Shown: positions 1 to 8,517 of the stretch, in pieces
Numbering within the stretch: the first letter of the stretch is position 1
Layout: the number at the start of each line of letters is the position of its first letter
Notes under the pieces: model-generated
Database searches by the model: none
Told to the model about the DNA's origin: nothing
The model's input: only the letters and a program-made list of their open reading frames with translations
Source: Colwellia sp. 75C3
GTDB taxonomy: Bacteria > Pseudomonadota > Gammaproteobacteria > Enterobacterales > Alteromonadaceae
DNA: 64,000 bases
Direction: 5' to 3'
Assembly: GCF_002836255.1 (NCBI RefSeq)
Contig: NZ_PJAU01000055.1
Coordinates: 124,001 to 188,000, forward strand
Position numbers and translations under genes: made by a program

Positions 1-779
1 TTAACCGGACAACTCGTCAGGTATCTTTAACTGATGAGGGACGAAAATTCTACATCTCTTGTGAGCGTATTTTAGCTGAAGTCGAGCAGGCTGAAACGTC
101 ATTACAAACAGGCCAAACAAGTTTTACTGGTGCACTACATATAACTGCGCCGTCTGATCTTGGTCAACAACATATAGCACCGGTATTATCAACGTTTGTA
201 GAAGAGCATCCTGGCATTACACCTTATCTCTATCTATCTGACAGTGTTGTTGACTTAGTCGGAAACGGTTTCGATTTAGGCATCCGTTATGGCAACCTAA
301 AAGACAGTACGCTAATAGCACGTAGATTGGCGAGCAATCGCCGAGTATTATGTGCCTCACCTGATTATTTGAAACGAAAAGGCACACCAAGGTTACCAGA
401 AGAGTTAACAGATCATGATTGTTTAACCATGGTACGTATGACCGAACCTCTAACTACTTGGTATTTTCAACGAACGGGTGAAAATAGTTCTGTTTCAATT
501 AAAGGGGCTCGTGCTTCCAATGATGGTGCTTTGATTCGGCGTTGGACCGTTGAAGGCGCTGGCATTGCACTAAAGTCATATTGGGATATCGCCGATGATC
601 TAAAAGCGAAACGCTTAGTGACCATCATGGATAATTACCAATATGATTTTAGTAGAACTGGAACTTCAGGAGGAGCTGATCTTCATGTTCTTTATCCTAA
701 TAGAAAATTCATTTCACAGCGTACTACTGCATTTATTGATGCTTTAAAGGATTATTTTTATTCAGTGAACAGCGAATAA
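1..779 (+). CDS. LysR-family transcriptional regulator, 5' end cut by window
   Basis: The open frame enters the window at its first complete codon (position 3) and runs to TAA at 779, so the start and most of the helix-turn-helix domain lie outside. The visible part begins with the end of a typical LysR DNA-binding domain (RTTRQVSLTDEGR, roughly positions 6-44). A linker helix follows, then the periplasmic-binding-protein-like effector domain, starting near GALHITAPSDLGQQ and containing DLGIRYGNL and the RRLASNRRVLCASPDYL stretch common in this family. About 258 codons are visible, against a usual full length near 300. A start at 327 would be internal and would lose half the effector domain. 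The target and ligand cannot be told. It points toward the bet genes but is separated from betI by nearly 490 bases, so control of betIBA by it is only a possibility. Confidence 0.9.
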   Translation, partial: NRTTRQVSLTDEGRKFYISCERILAEVEQAETSLQTGQTSFTGALHITAPSDLGQQHIAPVLSTFVEEHPGITPYLYLSDSVVDLVGNGFDLGIRYGNLKDSTLIARRLASNRRVLCASPDYLKRKGTPRLPEELTDHDCLTMVRMTEPLTTWYFQRTGENSSVSIKGARASNDGALIRRWTVEGAGIALKSYWDIADDLKAKRLVTIMDNYQYDFSRTGTSGGADLHVLYPNRKFISQRTTAFIDALKDYFYSVNSE

Positions 780-1202
780 GCCAGATATCAATAAAGCCTT
801 TATGCACAGCTCAACTATTTCTTGAATACCGTATTTAGCGGTTGTTAATTCATGTCGTTAAGAAAAATGACAATTAACTATCAAGCTATTGTTTCAAATG
901 TATTTTATAACTTAAATTAGTCATGAATATTACTATGAAATAGGATGTGGTACTTAGTGGTATTTGAATATTTTAGATTACCCTCTTATCAATTCTTGTT
1001 AATCCTCATTTATCTCTAATTATTTTCAACTGGTTTATTCATTATTTTATTCATTAATAAAACTCAATAGAGATAGTTAGAATACGAACCTTTTACTTTC
1101 AATGGTAAATTTTCACTTAGTCATTAGTGCTAATTATTACGTTGTTTTTAGCTGTTTCAAGCCATTTCTCGATCGTTTTATAATTATTGTCACTTGATGT
1201 TT
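780..1202. other. AT-rich intergenic region before betI
   Basis: This stretch of over 400 bases between the LysR gene and the betI promoter is very AT-rich. It holds no convincing open reading frame, RNA gene or strong hairpin. The short minus-strand frame across 1137-1403 mostly overlaps betI and looks like a shadow. I see nothing else in it that I can support. Confidence 0.5.
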
Positions 1203-1247
1203 TTGGTTAAAATCGTTAGTATTATAATTAATTGAACGTTCAATTAA
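1203..1247 (+). promoter_or_regulatory. betI promoter with BetI-type operator palindrome
   Basis: A perfect 20-bp palindrome, TTAATTGAACGTTCAATTAA, occupies 1228-1247, 19 bases before the betI ATG. A TATAAT hexamer at 1223-1228 touches its left edge. A weak upstream element TTGGTT lies at 1203-1208, but the spacing of 14 is short. A dyad between the -10 box and the gene is the expected place for an autorepressor site. BetI of Escherichia coli is a choline-relieved TetR-family repressor of the bet genes. Assigning the site to BetI is inference from position and symmetry. Confidence 0.7.
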
Positions 1248-1266
1248 AAAAGATTTTGAGAGATGA

Positions 1267-1866
1267 ATGCCAAAAGTTGGAATGAAACCACTACGAAAAC
1301 AGCAATTAATTAACGCTACTTTAGAATCTGTGGCGCAATACGGCTTACAAAACACCACTATTATTACCATTAGCAGGATCGCCGGATTATCGTCAGGCAT
1401 CATTAGTCATTATTTTGGTGGTAAGCAGGGATTAGTCGAAGCAACGGTTAAACATCTGTTGGATCAATTGAAGTCAGCCTTACTAGAACGTGTTAGTCAG
1501 CCTAACCTTAGTGCGACTGAACGACTTGAAATGATCATTGAGGCAAACTTCACCCAATTACAACGTTCAGCACCCGCAACAAAAACCTGGCTAAGCTTCT
1601 GGGCGCAGTCTATGCACCAACCCGGACTAGCTCGGTTACAACATATCAACAGTAAACGCTTGTACAGCAACCTACTTTTTTCTTTTCGACAATTATTAAC
1701 AGATGATTCAGCGGTTATAGCGGCTAAACAAACCGCTGCGATGATTGATGGTTTCTGGTTACGAAGCGCATTAAGTCCGAGGCCTGAAGAAGAATTTAAA
1801 CAGGCTCAACAATTATGTAAAAAATTTATAAATGATCTGCTTATACCAGTTTCATTAATTAGGTGA
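1267..1866 (+). CDS. betI: BetI, choline-responsive TetR-family repressor
   Basis: The 199-residue protein has the BetI-type N-terminus (MPKVGMKPLRKQQLINATLE) followed by a TetR helix-turn-helix around residues 25-50, with ISRIAGLSSGIISHYF closely matching BetI recognition-helix sequence. The remainder is an all-helical ligand-binding domain of family length. BetI represses the choline-to-betaine genes and is relieved by choline. The ATG at 1267 is preferred because it gives the conserved MPK N-terminus; the ATG at 1263 is out of frame. The gene is the first of betI-betB-betA on the same strand, the classic order, with a 159-base gap to betB. A 20-bp palindrome just upstream suggests autoregulation. 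Confidence 0.95.
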   Translation: MPKVGMKPLRKQQLINATLESVAQYGLQNTTIITISRIAGLSSGIISHYFGGKQGLVEATVKHLLDQLKSALLERVSQPNLSATERLEMIIEANFTQLQRSAPATKTWLSFWAQSMHQPGLARLQHINSKRLYSNLLFSFRQLLTDDSAVIAAKQTAAMIDGFWLRSALSPRPEEEFKQAQQLCKKFINDLLIPVSLIR

Positions 1867-2025
1867 TCTACTTTATACGTAGGGAAAATTGCCAATTACT
1901 AGGCATTTATTTTAATAACTAGTTGTTCTAATTATTAAATAAATAACAAAGTAGTTGGTGATTTTAACAAGTAGAAATGATCACATAGTTAGTGATATTG
2001 GTATTAAACAGTCTGGAGATGTCAA

Positions 2026-3489
2026 TTGTCGTTAATACGTTATAGAAATTTTGTCGATGGTGCCTACATGGCGAATGACAGTGGTGAAACATTTGATGTG
2101 ATTAACCCTGCAACGGGAAAAGTTATTTATCAGGTTGAAGTTGCTGATGAAAAAATTAAACAAGAGACAATAGCAAGTGCCCAGCGTGGTTTTGCTACGT
2201 GGTCTGCAATGAGCGCTACACAGCGCAGCCGAATTTTACTTAAAGCGGTAGCCTTATTACGTGATCGTAATGATGAATTGGCAGAAATTGAAGTACTTGA
2301 TACCGGTAAACCATGGCAAGAAGCCTCAGTGGTTGATGTGGAGTCAGGTGCTGATTCTATTGAATTTTTTGCGGGCTTAGCCCCTGGTATTGAAGGTAAT
2401 CAACAACAAGTTGATGGTGACTTTTATTACACTCGTCGTGAAGCGTTGGGTATTTGCGCAGGTATTGGTGCTTGGAATTACCCAATACAGATAGCCTGTT
2501 GGAAAGCTGCCCCAGCGCTAGCGTGTGGTAATTCGATGATCTTTAAACCATCAGAAGAAACACCGTTAGGCGCATTAAAACTTGCGGAAATATTTACCGA
2601 AGCAGGTATTCCTAATGGCGTATTTAATGTTGTTCAGGGCGCAGGAGAGATAGGCTCTTGGTTAACTCATCATACCGAGATTGCTAAAGTTTCTTTTACC
2701 GGTGAAGTCGGTACTGGTAAGAAAGTCATGGCAGGTGCCGCTACTACGCTTAAAGATGTCACCATGGAGCTTGGCGGAAAGTCACCGCTGATAATTTTTG
2801 ATGATGCTGATATCGACAATGCGGTTTCTGCGGCTATGTTAGGTAACTTCTATACTCAAGGTGAAGTTTGTACTAATGGTACGCGGGTATTCGTGCAAGA
2901 ATCTGTCTATCCAACCTTTATTGAGAAACTAGTTGAACGTACTCGCCAAAATATTGTAGTGGGTGATCCAATGGATCCAGCGACTAATTTTGGTGCGCTT
3001 ATCTCGTCAAAGCACTTTAAGCTGGTATTAGATTATATCAATATCGGCATTAAAGAAGGCGCTACACTGCTTCATGGCGGTACATCGCTACAACCAGAAA
3101 ATGCACCGGATGGCTATTTTATTGCGCCGACTATTTTTACTGATTGTACGGATGATATGACAATTTGCCGTGAAGAAATTTTCGGTCCAGTGATGTCTGT
3201 ACTAACCTTTACTGATGAAGATGAAGTAGTGACTAGAGCTAACGCAACTGAATTTGGCTTAGCAGCAGGCGTATTTACCCAAGACATTACTCGTGCTCAC
3301 CGTGTTATCCATCAAATGCAAGCAGGGATTTGCTGGATAAATAGCTTTGGTGCATCACCTGCACAAATGCCTGTTGGGGGTTATAAGCAATCTGGTATTG
3401 GCCGTGAAAATGGCCTTGTTACGCTTAATCATTACACTCAAATTAAAGCAGTCTATGTTGGGTTACAGCCACTTGATAGTCCTTTTTAA
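2026..3489 (+). CDS. betB: BetB, betaine aldehyde dehydrogenase
   Basis: This 487-residue NAD(P)-dependent aldehyde dehydrogenase oxidises betaine aldehyde to glycine betaine, the second step of choline-derived osmoprotectant synthesis in the cytoplasm. Visible motifs include the Rossmann region [19 protein letters not shown], the catalytic-Glu motif [16 protein letters not shown], the catalytic-Cys region [12 protein letters not shown] and the C-terminal [15 protein letters not shown]. Length and N-terminus match E. coli BetB. The start is TTG at 2026, supported by GGAG at 2015-2018 seven bases upstream; the next in-frame ATG lies 14 codons in and would trim the conserved N-terminus. The gene sits between betI and betA. 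Confidence 0.95.
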   Translation: MSLIRYRNFVDGAYMANDSGETFDVINPATGKVIYQVEVADEKIKQETIASAQRGFATWSAMSATQRSRILLKAVALLRDRNDELAEIEVLDTGKPWQEASVVDVESGADSIEFFAGLAPGIEGNQQQVDGDFYYTRREALGICAGIGAWNYPIQIACWKAAPALACGNSMIFKPSEETPLGALKLAEIFTEAGIPNGVFNVVQGAGEIGSWLTHHTEIAKVSFTGEVGTGKKVMAGAATTLKDVTMELGGKSPLIIFDDADIDNAVSAAMLGNFYTQGEVCTNGTRVFVQESVYPTFIEKLVERTRQNIVVGDPMDPATNFGALISSKHFKLVLDYINIGIKEGATLLHGGTSLQPENAPDGYFIAPTIFTDCTDDMTICREEIFGPVMSVLTFTDEDEVVTRANATEFGLAAGVFTQDITRAHRVIHQMQAGICWINSFGASPAQMPVGGYKQSGIGRENGLVTLNHYTQIKAVYVGLQPLDSPF

Positions 3490-3518
3490 AGAGGATTTTC
3501 GATAATATATTCGGACAT

Positions 3519-3546
3519 TAATCCACAGTGTTAAGTATGTGGATTA
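3519..3546. repeat. Hairpin between betB and betA
   Basis: TAATCCAC (3519-3526) and GTGGATTA (3539-3546) form a perfect 8-bp stem with a 12-base loop. There is no T-run after it, so it is not a clear terminator. It may tune the betB-betA mRNA or be a processing site; its role is unknown. Confidence 0.4.
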
Positions 3547-3600
3547 CTGTTAATGAAAGTAGAAAAAAGTAGCAAAAAAAGTAACAGGTAAGAGTTTTAC

Positions 3601-5283
3601 ATGAATAGCGAAAAATTTGATTACATTATTGTTGGTGCCGGCTCTGCGGGCTGTGTACTAGCTAACCGTTTAAGTGAAGACAGTAATAATCGCGTATTGT
3701 TACTTGAAACTGGCGGAAGTGATAAAAGTATTTTTATTCAAATGCCAACGGCATTGTCAATTCCAATGAATACCAAGAAATATGCTTGGCAGTTTGAAAC
3801 CCAACCTGAGCCATATCTTGATGAACGCCGCATGCATTGTCCTAGAGGCAAGGTTTTAGGTGGTTCTTCATCTATTAATGGCATGGTTTATGTTCGTGGT
3901 CATGCGAGAGATTTTGATGAATGGCAGCAACATGGCGCTAAAAACTGGGATTACGCTCATTGTTTACCTTATTTTAAAAAAGCTGAAACCTGGGCTTTCG
4001 ACGGTAATGAATACCGTGGTAAAACCGGGCCATTAGGGGTAAATAACGGCAACGAAATGAAAAACCCGCTGTATCAAGCGTTTGTTGATGCAGGCGTTGA
4101 AGCCGGTTATTTTGCTACCGATGATTATAATGCTGCTGCACAGGAAGGTTTTGGTCCTATGCACATGACGGTTAAAAACGGTGTGCGTTGTTCAACTTCT
4201 AATGCTTACCTTCGCCCAGCAATGACGCGCAGTAATTTAACCGTAATAACCCACGCTTTAGTACATAAGGTTTTACTCGAAGGTAAAAAAACCGTTGGCG
4301 TACGTTATGAACGTAAAGGAAAAATATTCGACGTAAGTGTTGATAAAGACGTTATTTTATCGGCTGGGCCTATTGGTTCACCACATCTGTTACAGTTATC
4401 AGGTATCGGTCCTAAAGAAGTATTGCAAGAAGCGGGCATTGAGCTTAAACATGACTTACCTGGTGTTGGTCAAAACTTACAAGATCATCTGGAATTTTAC
4501 TTTCAATTCAAATGTAAAAAACCCATCTCACTTAATGGTCAGCTAGGTTTGTGGAACAAATTTTTGATTGGCAGCCGTTGGTTTTTCACTAAAAAAGGCT
4601 TAGGCGCTACCAATCACTTTGAGTCATGTGGTTTTATTCGCTCTAAAGCGAATGTTGAATGGCCAGATTTACAATACCATTTTTTACCGGCAGCAATGCG
4701 CTACGATGGTAAAGAAGCCTTTGCTGGTCATGGTTTTCAGGTGCATATTGGCCATAACAAACCGAAAAGTCGCGGTGCTGTTAAAGCGATATCAACCGAC
4801 CCTAAAGCACATCCACAAATTCGTTTTAATTACCTTGAGCATGAAGAAGATCGCGAAGGTTTCCGCGCCTGTGTGCGTTTAACCCGAGAAATTATTCACC
4901 AAAGTGCACTTGATGACTATCGTGGCGAAGAAATTCAGCCAGGTATTGCAGTTCAAAGTGATGAAGAAATAGATGCCTTTGTTCGCCAATCTGTTGAGAG
5001 TGCTTATCACCCATCTTGCTCATGTAAAATGGGCAGTGATGAAATGTCAGTTGTTGACTCGGACACTAAAGTGCATGGTATTGAGGGATTACGCGTTGTC
5101 GACTCGTCTATTTTCCCAACCATTCCTAACGGTAATCTTAATGCGCCGACGATAATGGTTGCCGAACGTGCGGCTGATCTTATTTTAGGTCGTGAAACAT
5201 TAGCACCATCCCAAGCTGAAGTTAAGATTGCACCAAATTGGCAGCAACAACAACGTGCGAACGAGCCAAAAAGAAAAATATAA
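3601..5283 (+). CDS. betA: BetA, choline dehydrogenase (GMC flavoprotein)
   Basis: This 560-residue FAD-dependent GMC oxidoreductase oxidises choline to betaine aldehyde at the inner membrane, feeding BetB. The N-terminal FAD-binding motif [20 protein letters not shown] is at residues 7-26. The GMC signature region [20 protein letters not shown] follows near residue 80. The C-terminal active-site segments [12 protein letters not shown] and [19 protein letters not shown] carry the catalytic His and Asn of the family. Length matches E. coli BetA (about 556). The C-terminus has a short charged tail. A 111-base gap separates it from betB, and it is the last classical gene of the bet cluster. Confidence 0.96.
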   Translation: MNSEKFDYIIVGAGSAGCVLANRLSEDSNNRVLLLETGGSDKSIFIQMPTALSIPMNTKKYAWQFETQPEPYLDERRMHCPRGKVLGGSSSINGMVYVRGHARDFDEWQQHGAKNWDYAHCLPYFKKAETWAFDGNEYRGKTGPLGVNNGNEMKNPLYQAFVDAGVEAGYFATDDYNAAAQEGFGPMHMTVKNGVRCSTSNAYLRPAMTRSNLTVITHALVHKVLLEGKKTVGVRYERKGKIFDVSVDKDVILSAGPIGSPHLLQLSGIGPKEVLQEAGIELKHDLPGVGQNLQDHLEFYFQFKCKKPISLNGQLGLWNKFLIGSRWFFTKKGLGATNHFESCGFIRSKANVEWPDLQYHFLPAAMRYDGKEAFAGHGFQVHIGHNKPKSRGAVKAISTDPKAHPQIRFNYLEHEEDREGFRACVRLTREIIHQSALDDYRGEEIQPGIAVQSDEEIDAFVRQSVESAYHPSCSCKMGSDEMSVVDSDTKVHGIEGLRVVDSSIFPTIPNGNLNAPTIMVAERAADLILGRETLAPSQAEVKIAPNWQQQQRANEPKRKI

Positions 5284-5351
5284 AAATAATTAAACCAGTT
5301 TAACCGTGAGCATTCTTTCAGGCGTTAATTATAGCTATCAATAGAGTTATT

Positions 5352-5390
5352 CCCGTTTCATATGAAGAAAAAATTTTCAGCTGAAACGGG
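5352..5390. repeat. Inverted repeat downstream of betA
   Basis: CCCGTTTCA (5352-5360) and TGAAACGGG (5382-5390) form a 9-bp perfect stem. The inner sequence can extend the fold through AAAA/TTTT pairing. It lies 69 bases past betA. No clear T-run follows, so an intrinsic terminator is possible but not proven. Confidence 0.45.
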
Positions 5391-5483
5391 TATACATGGT
5401 GACGATATTTAAAATTTGAAGCTTCAAACTATATGCATTAATTAATTCACTGCTGTTTGAGGTAAAACCGAATGCTTTAACAA

Positions 5484-5743
5484 TACCCGTTACCATTCAA
5501 AGTGCAGGTGTCAGTGGGAATTAAAATGCCCTTTAGGCAAGGTTGATAATTAAAGCATAGTCATTCTATGGTTTGATTATTAACCGACGTATAAAGTCAT
5601 TTTAAACCCATCGTAGAAGCGCTTGAGCAACATCACTTCATCGTTGCTATGATTTATAAGGGAATAACCCTTATTTCATCACAGCGCCTTGAATTGAAAT
5701 TGCTCAAGCACTCTGAAACATGCATCTTGAATGATAACGGGTA
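5484..5743. mobile_element. MITE-like inverted-repeat element, copy 1
   Basis: A 260-base non-coding unit begins TACCCGTTACCATTCAA and ends TTGAATGATAACGGGTA, so its ends are inverted repeats with one mismatch over 17 bases. Weaker symmetry extends inward to about 30 bases (TGTCAG near the left end, CTCTGAAACA near the right). An internal near-palindrome is centred near 5570. The right flank is TA (5744-5745) and the left flank is AA, so a TA duplication is imperfect here. AAGGGAATAACC begins at 5658, 174 bases from the left end. Two further copies in this window carry the same core at offset 177. It has no coding capacity, so any movement would depend on a transposase encoded elsewhere. Confidence 0.7.
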
Positions 5744-5768
5744 TACAATAAAGAAAGAGGAGTAATAC

Positions 5769-5810
5769 GTGTTTACATTTATTAAAACCATCATCGGTGG
5801 TCAGTTATGA
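5769..5810 (+). CDS. Putative 13-codon leader ORF coupled to the BCCT-like gene
   Basis: A strong ribosome binding site (AGAGGAG, 5756-5762) precedes a GTG at 5769. The short frame VFTFIKTIIGGQL ends in TGA at 5808-5810, overlapping the next gene's ATG (5807-5809) as ATGA. The downstream gene has only a weak site of its own, so translation may be coupled through this leader. It could also be the remnant of a longer N-terminus or a small membrane peptide. This is inference from layout. Confidence 0.4.
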   Translation: MFTFIKTIIGGQL

Positions 5811-7024
5811 CCGCTTGGTTATCTGCAGGGATTTTATTTACCTTTGCCGCCATTGCCTTTGTGTTATATCGCTGGGGAAATATTCGCTGTGTTGGTGTGA
5901 CGCCCGTTAAAACATTTACCTTCATTGCTATTTTGTTCACATCTGGGCTTGATGTAGGACTTATCATGTTCCCGTTGACAGAATTTGCGGGTTATGCCGA
6001 TTTAGCAGCGAGTCCTGAGTATTCGTTTACTAATGCTTTGTCTATCGAATTTGGTTTTTGGGCTTTTCTTATTTGGGGCTTCTACTTCCTAACGTGTTTT
6101 TACTTCTGTGTTATTGAACCACGGGTACAATTTTTTCAAATACCTTTGATTAAGTTGATTAACAATGTGGTCATCATAGGCACCTGTGCGTTTACCGCGT
6201 ATTTATTGCTCACCAACTTGCCGTGGTATGTACCTGAGCTTGGTGATGGCGAATCAATTATTGGTAGTTTCTATCTGATTGTTTTCTTAGTGATTGCTGC
6301 TGCTGTCTATTCAAGTACTAGCATACGTTATGTACGTTTGCTTAGCCTAGCGACTACTTGGTTGTTTATCGGTTTGATTGCCGTGATGTGGAGTGGTGCT
6401 TTTCTTGTTGAAGGTTCAAGTATAGGTGAATTTGCCAGTACGCTTTCTTTACTTGGCGGTTATTTTGGTAATATCCACGAATTCGTTCTGCCATTAAATG
6501 ATTATCATGAATTCTACCTATACTGGTGGTTTGCTTGGAGTATTATGATTGGCCAGTTCACTGCTCGTTTTGTTGGTGGTTTACGTACTTATCAGGTGTT
6601 GGCAGCAATGTTGATATTCCCATCAATCCCTATCGCGATATGGTTCACAGTGTTGTATTACTACAGTGTTAACGGACTGGAAACTGCGGGTTTTTATAAT
6701 ATAATGATGGCTATTGTAGGTGTTACTTTTGTGATCAACTCGCTTGATTCCTTAATTCGCTTATACACGGATAACTTAAATTTAAGTGTGGACCGCGTGG
6801 GCAAAGTAAAATACTTTTTGGGCAATATAATTGCGCTAAGCTTACTTACGTTGTTATTTAAGTTGGATTTCCTACAAATTCAATGGGTTGGTGCCGTAGT
6901 TATCGGACTGTTTTTCACTTGTTTTGGTTATATCCTATTGACCAAGTTTAAAGAAGTCAGTGAGATAAAGTGTTCACCAGAAGAAAATGAAATCGATTTT
7001 AATAAAATAGAACTAATAAACTAG
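5807..7024 (+). CDS. Divergent, shortened BCCT-family transporter
   Basis: This 405-residue polytopic membrane protein has about ten hydrophobic segments. Several align by eye with the betaine/choline/carnitine transporter fold. FIAILFTSGLDVGLIMF corresponds to the BCCT SMLFAAGMGIGLMFF segment. ALSIEFGFWAFLIWG matches the following helix. YLYWWFAWSIMIGQFTARF matches the Trp-rich helix seen as FYWGWWLAWAPFVGLFIAR in the BetT of this window. It is shorter than usual (BCCT 500-700) and lacks the first helix and the long C-terminal domain, and the Gly-rich unwound segment is altered. Its place behind betIBA suggests import of choline, betaine or a related quaternary amine. Substrate and activity are not shown by the sequence. 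Confidence 0.7.
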   Translation: MTAWLSAGILFTFAAIAFVLYRWGNIRCVGVTPVKTFTFIAILFTSGLDVGLIMFPLTEFAGYADLAASPEYSFTNALSIEFGFWAFLIWGFYFLTCFYFCVIEPRVQFFQIPLIKLINNVVIIGTCAFTAYLLLTNLPWYVPELGDGESIIGSFYLIVFLVIAAAVYSSTSIRYVRLLSLATTWLFIGLIAVMWSGAFLVEGSSIGEFASTLSLLGGYFGNIHEFVLPLNDYHEFYLYWWFAWSIMIGQFTARFVGGLRTYQVLAAMLIFPSIPIAIWFTVLYYYSVNGLETAGFYNIMMAIVGVTFVINSLDSLIRLYTDNLNLSVDRVGKVKYFLGNIIALSLLTLLFKLDFLQIQWVGAVVIGLFFTCFGYILLTKFKEVSEIKCSPEENEIDFNKIELIN

Positions 7025-7058
7025 TTTCATCAGTCAAAAATTAATGAGTATAAAAATT

Positions 7059-7763
7059 ATGAATAAAACTTTAATTGCAGCAGCAACAACTTGTTTACTA
7101 ACACTTTCTACTAGCGCTTTAGCTGATGTATCGGCAACAGTTAACTTAGCTTCTGATTACACCTTTAACGGTGTTAGCCAAACAGGTAATGATCCTGCGC
7201 TACAAGCGAGTTTGGATTATGCTGCAGACAGCGGATTTTATGCGGGCACTTGGGCTTCTAATGTTGATTTTGGCTCAGGTGAAGATACCAACATTGAGTG
7301 GGATGCTTACGTAGGACAATATTTTCAGCTTAATGACAAAATAGGTCTAGATACAGGTATCGCTTATTACACTTATCATGGTGATGACGCCTCTGACACT
7401 TACAATTACCCTGAAGCTTATGCTAAATTTGGTTACAGCTCATCTTTGGGTGATAGTGAAGTAAACTTTTGGTATAGCTGGGATTATTTTGGTTTAGATG
7501 TGAGTCACTACATCGCCATGATTGCTCATACCGTAGAAGTATCGCCAGGGCACAACATTAAGGTGACTTTCGATCGTTCAACTTCAGCGGATGAAAATAA
7601 ATGGGCATGGGATGGTAAAGATGCCTACAACCATTACCGTGTTGAGTACATGACAAGTTGGAAAACGCTTGATTTTGATCTTGCTTTTGAAAACACGACT
7701 ATGGATTATGATGCGGCTGATGCACGTGTAGTGCTATCGGTATCTCATACATTTAGTTTATAA
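7059..7763 (+). CDS. TorF-family putative porin / outer-membrane beta-barrel protein
   Basis: The protein has a clear signal peptide (MNKTLIAAATTCLLTLSTSALA). The mature part of about 212 residues is rich in Tyr, Trp, Asp and Gly with alternating beta-strand patterns. The start DVSATVNLASDYTFNGVSQT is characteristic of the TorF family of outer-membrane proteins (TIGR02001 type), and it ends in a terminal Phe-Ser-Leu barrel strand. The ATG at 7059 places the signal peptide correctly; an in-frame ATG at 7044 would add five residues and has no better ribosome binding site. It lies 34 bases after the BCCT-like gene on the same strand, so the pair may supply an outer- and inner-membrane route for one solute. 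The substrate is unknown. Confidence 0.75.
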   Translation: MNKTLIAAATTCLLTLSTSALADVSATVNLASDYTFNGVSQTGNDPALQASLDYAADSGFYAGTWASNVDFGSGEDTNIEWDAYVGQYFQLNDKIGLDTGIAYYTYHGDDASDTYNYPEAYAKFGYSSSLGDSEVNFWYSWDYFGLDVSHYIAMIAHTVEVSPGHNIKVTFDRSTSADENKWAWDGKDAYNHYRVEYMTSWKTLDFDLAFENTTMDYDAADARVVLSVSHTFSL

Positions 7764-7776
7764 TCTACTTAGATGA

Positions 7777-7800
7777 TAGTCCCTGAATTTTCAGGGGCTA
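7777..7800 (+). terminator. Hairpin between the porin and MarR genes
   Basis: TAGTCCCTGA (7777-7786) and TCAGGGGCTA (7791-7800) form a 10-bp stem with one wobble pair and a four-base loop. An outer stem ATCTACT/AGTAGAT brackets it. It ends 15 bases before the MarR start. It could terminate the upstream transcript or occlude translation of the MarR gene. There is no long T-run. Confidence 0.45.
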
Positions 7801-7815
7801 AATGAGTAGATAACT

Positions 7816-8292
7816 ATGGAAAAATACGAACAGCTTTTAATTTCATTACGCCAAGTGATCCGTGCGATAGACATACATTCTAAACAACTGAATAAAAAAT
7901 CAGGATTAACGGGTCCTCAGTTGATGGTAATGACCAAGATTGCCCAGTTAGATGGACCAATGGCAAAACAGGTTGCTAACGAAATTAATCTGAGCCCTGC
8001 AACAGTTACCAGTATTATTGACCGTTTAGAAGCAAAAGAATTAGTTATACGTAAACGTAGTCAGTTAGACAAGCGTAAAGTCGAGCTGTACCTTTCATCT
8101 ACTGGGGATGTGCTACTGCAAGGTGCGCCAAAACCACTGCAAGAACATTTTATCAAACGTTATCAGGGACTCGAATCTTGGGAACAAAGTCAGTTATTAT
8201 CCTCAGTTGAGCGTATTGCTGCAATGATGGATGCAGAAGAACTTGATGCTGCACCAGTACTCATTGTTGGACAAATCCAAGAAGGACAGTAA
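7816..8292 (+). CDS. MarR-family transcriptional regulator
   Basis: This 158-residue protein has the MarR winged-helix layout. A helical N-terminus is followed by SGLTGPQLMVMTKIAQ, a helix-turn-helix with AKQVANEINLSPATVTSIIDRLEAKELV at about residues 54-82, the wing with RKRSQLDKRKVELYL, and a C-terminal dimerisation helix. It sits between the TorF-like porin and a class III aminotransferase on the same strand and probably controls one or both. The ligand is not predictable. The C-terminal tail is somewhat longer than in minimal MarR proteins. Confidence 0.85.
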   Translation: MEKYEQLLISLRQVIRAIDIHSKQLNKKSGLTGPQLMVMTKIAQLDGPMAKQVANEINLSPATVTSIIDRLEAKELVIRKRSQLDKRKVELYLSSTGDVLLQGAPKPLQEHFIKRYQGLESWEQSQLLSSVERIAAMMDAEELDAAPVLIVGQIQEGQ

Positions 8293-8517
8293 TTAACCGT
8301 TATAACCATGGTCCACTGTCGATTATCTTAGTTACCGAAGGTTGATTTTTACGCTATTAAGTTAAGAATTGTTAATATTGAGCCTTTCAATCTCTAATAA
8401 TGCGCATAGCGCTTCCAGTCATTGCATTAGCGCTGTATTATCAGCGCCAAAATTAAGTCTTTGGACTCAAATTTACAGCTATTATTAAAAATAATTTATT
8501 AAGATGGAGAATTCCCC

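Noticed and set aside
1137-1403. 88-codon minus-strand frame over the betI promoter
   Set aside because: It is antisense to betI and crosses the operator palindrome; no protein features support it.
8408-8434. AGCGCT repeats upstream of the aminotransferase gene
   Set aside because: The hexamer is self-complementary and short; the copies give no long stem and no clear regulatory layout.
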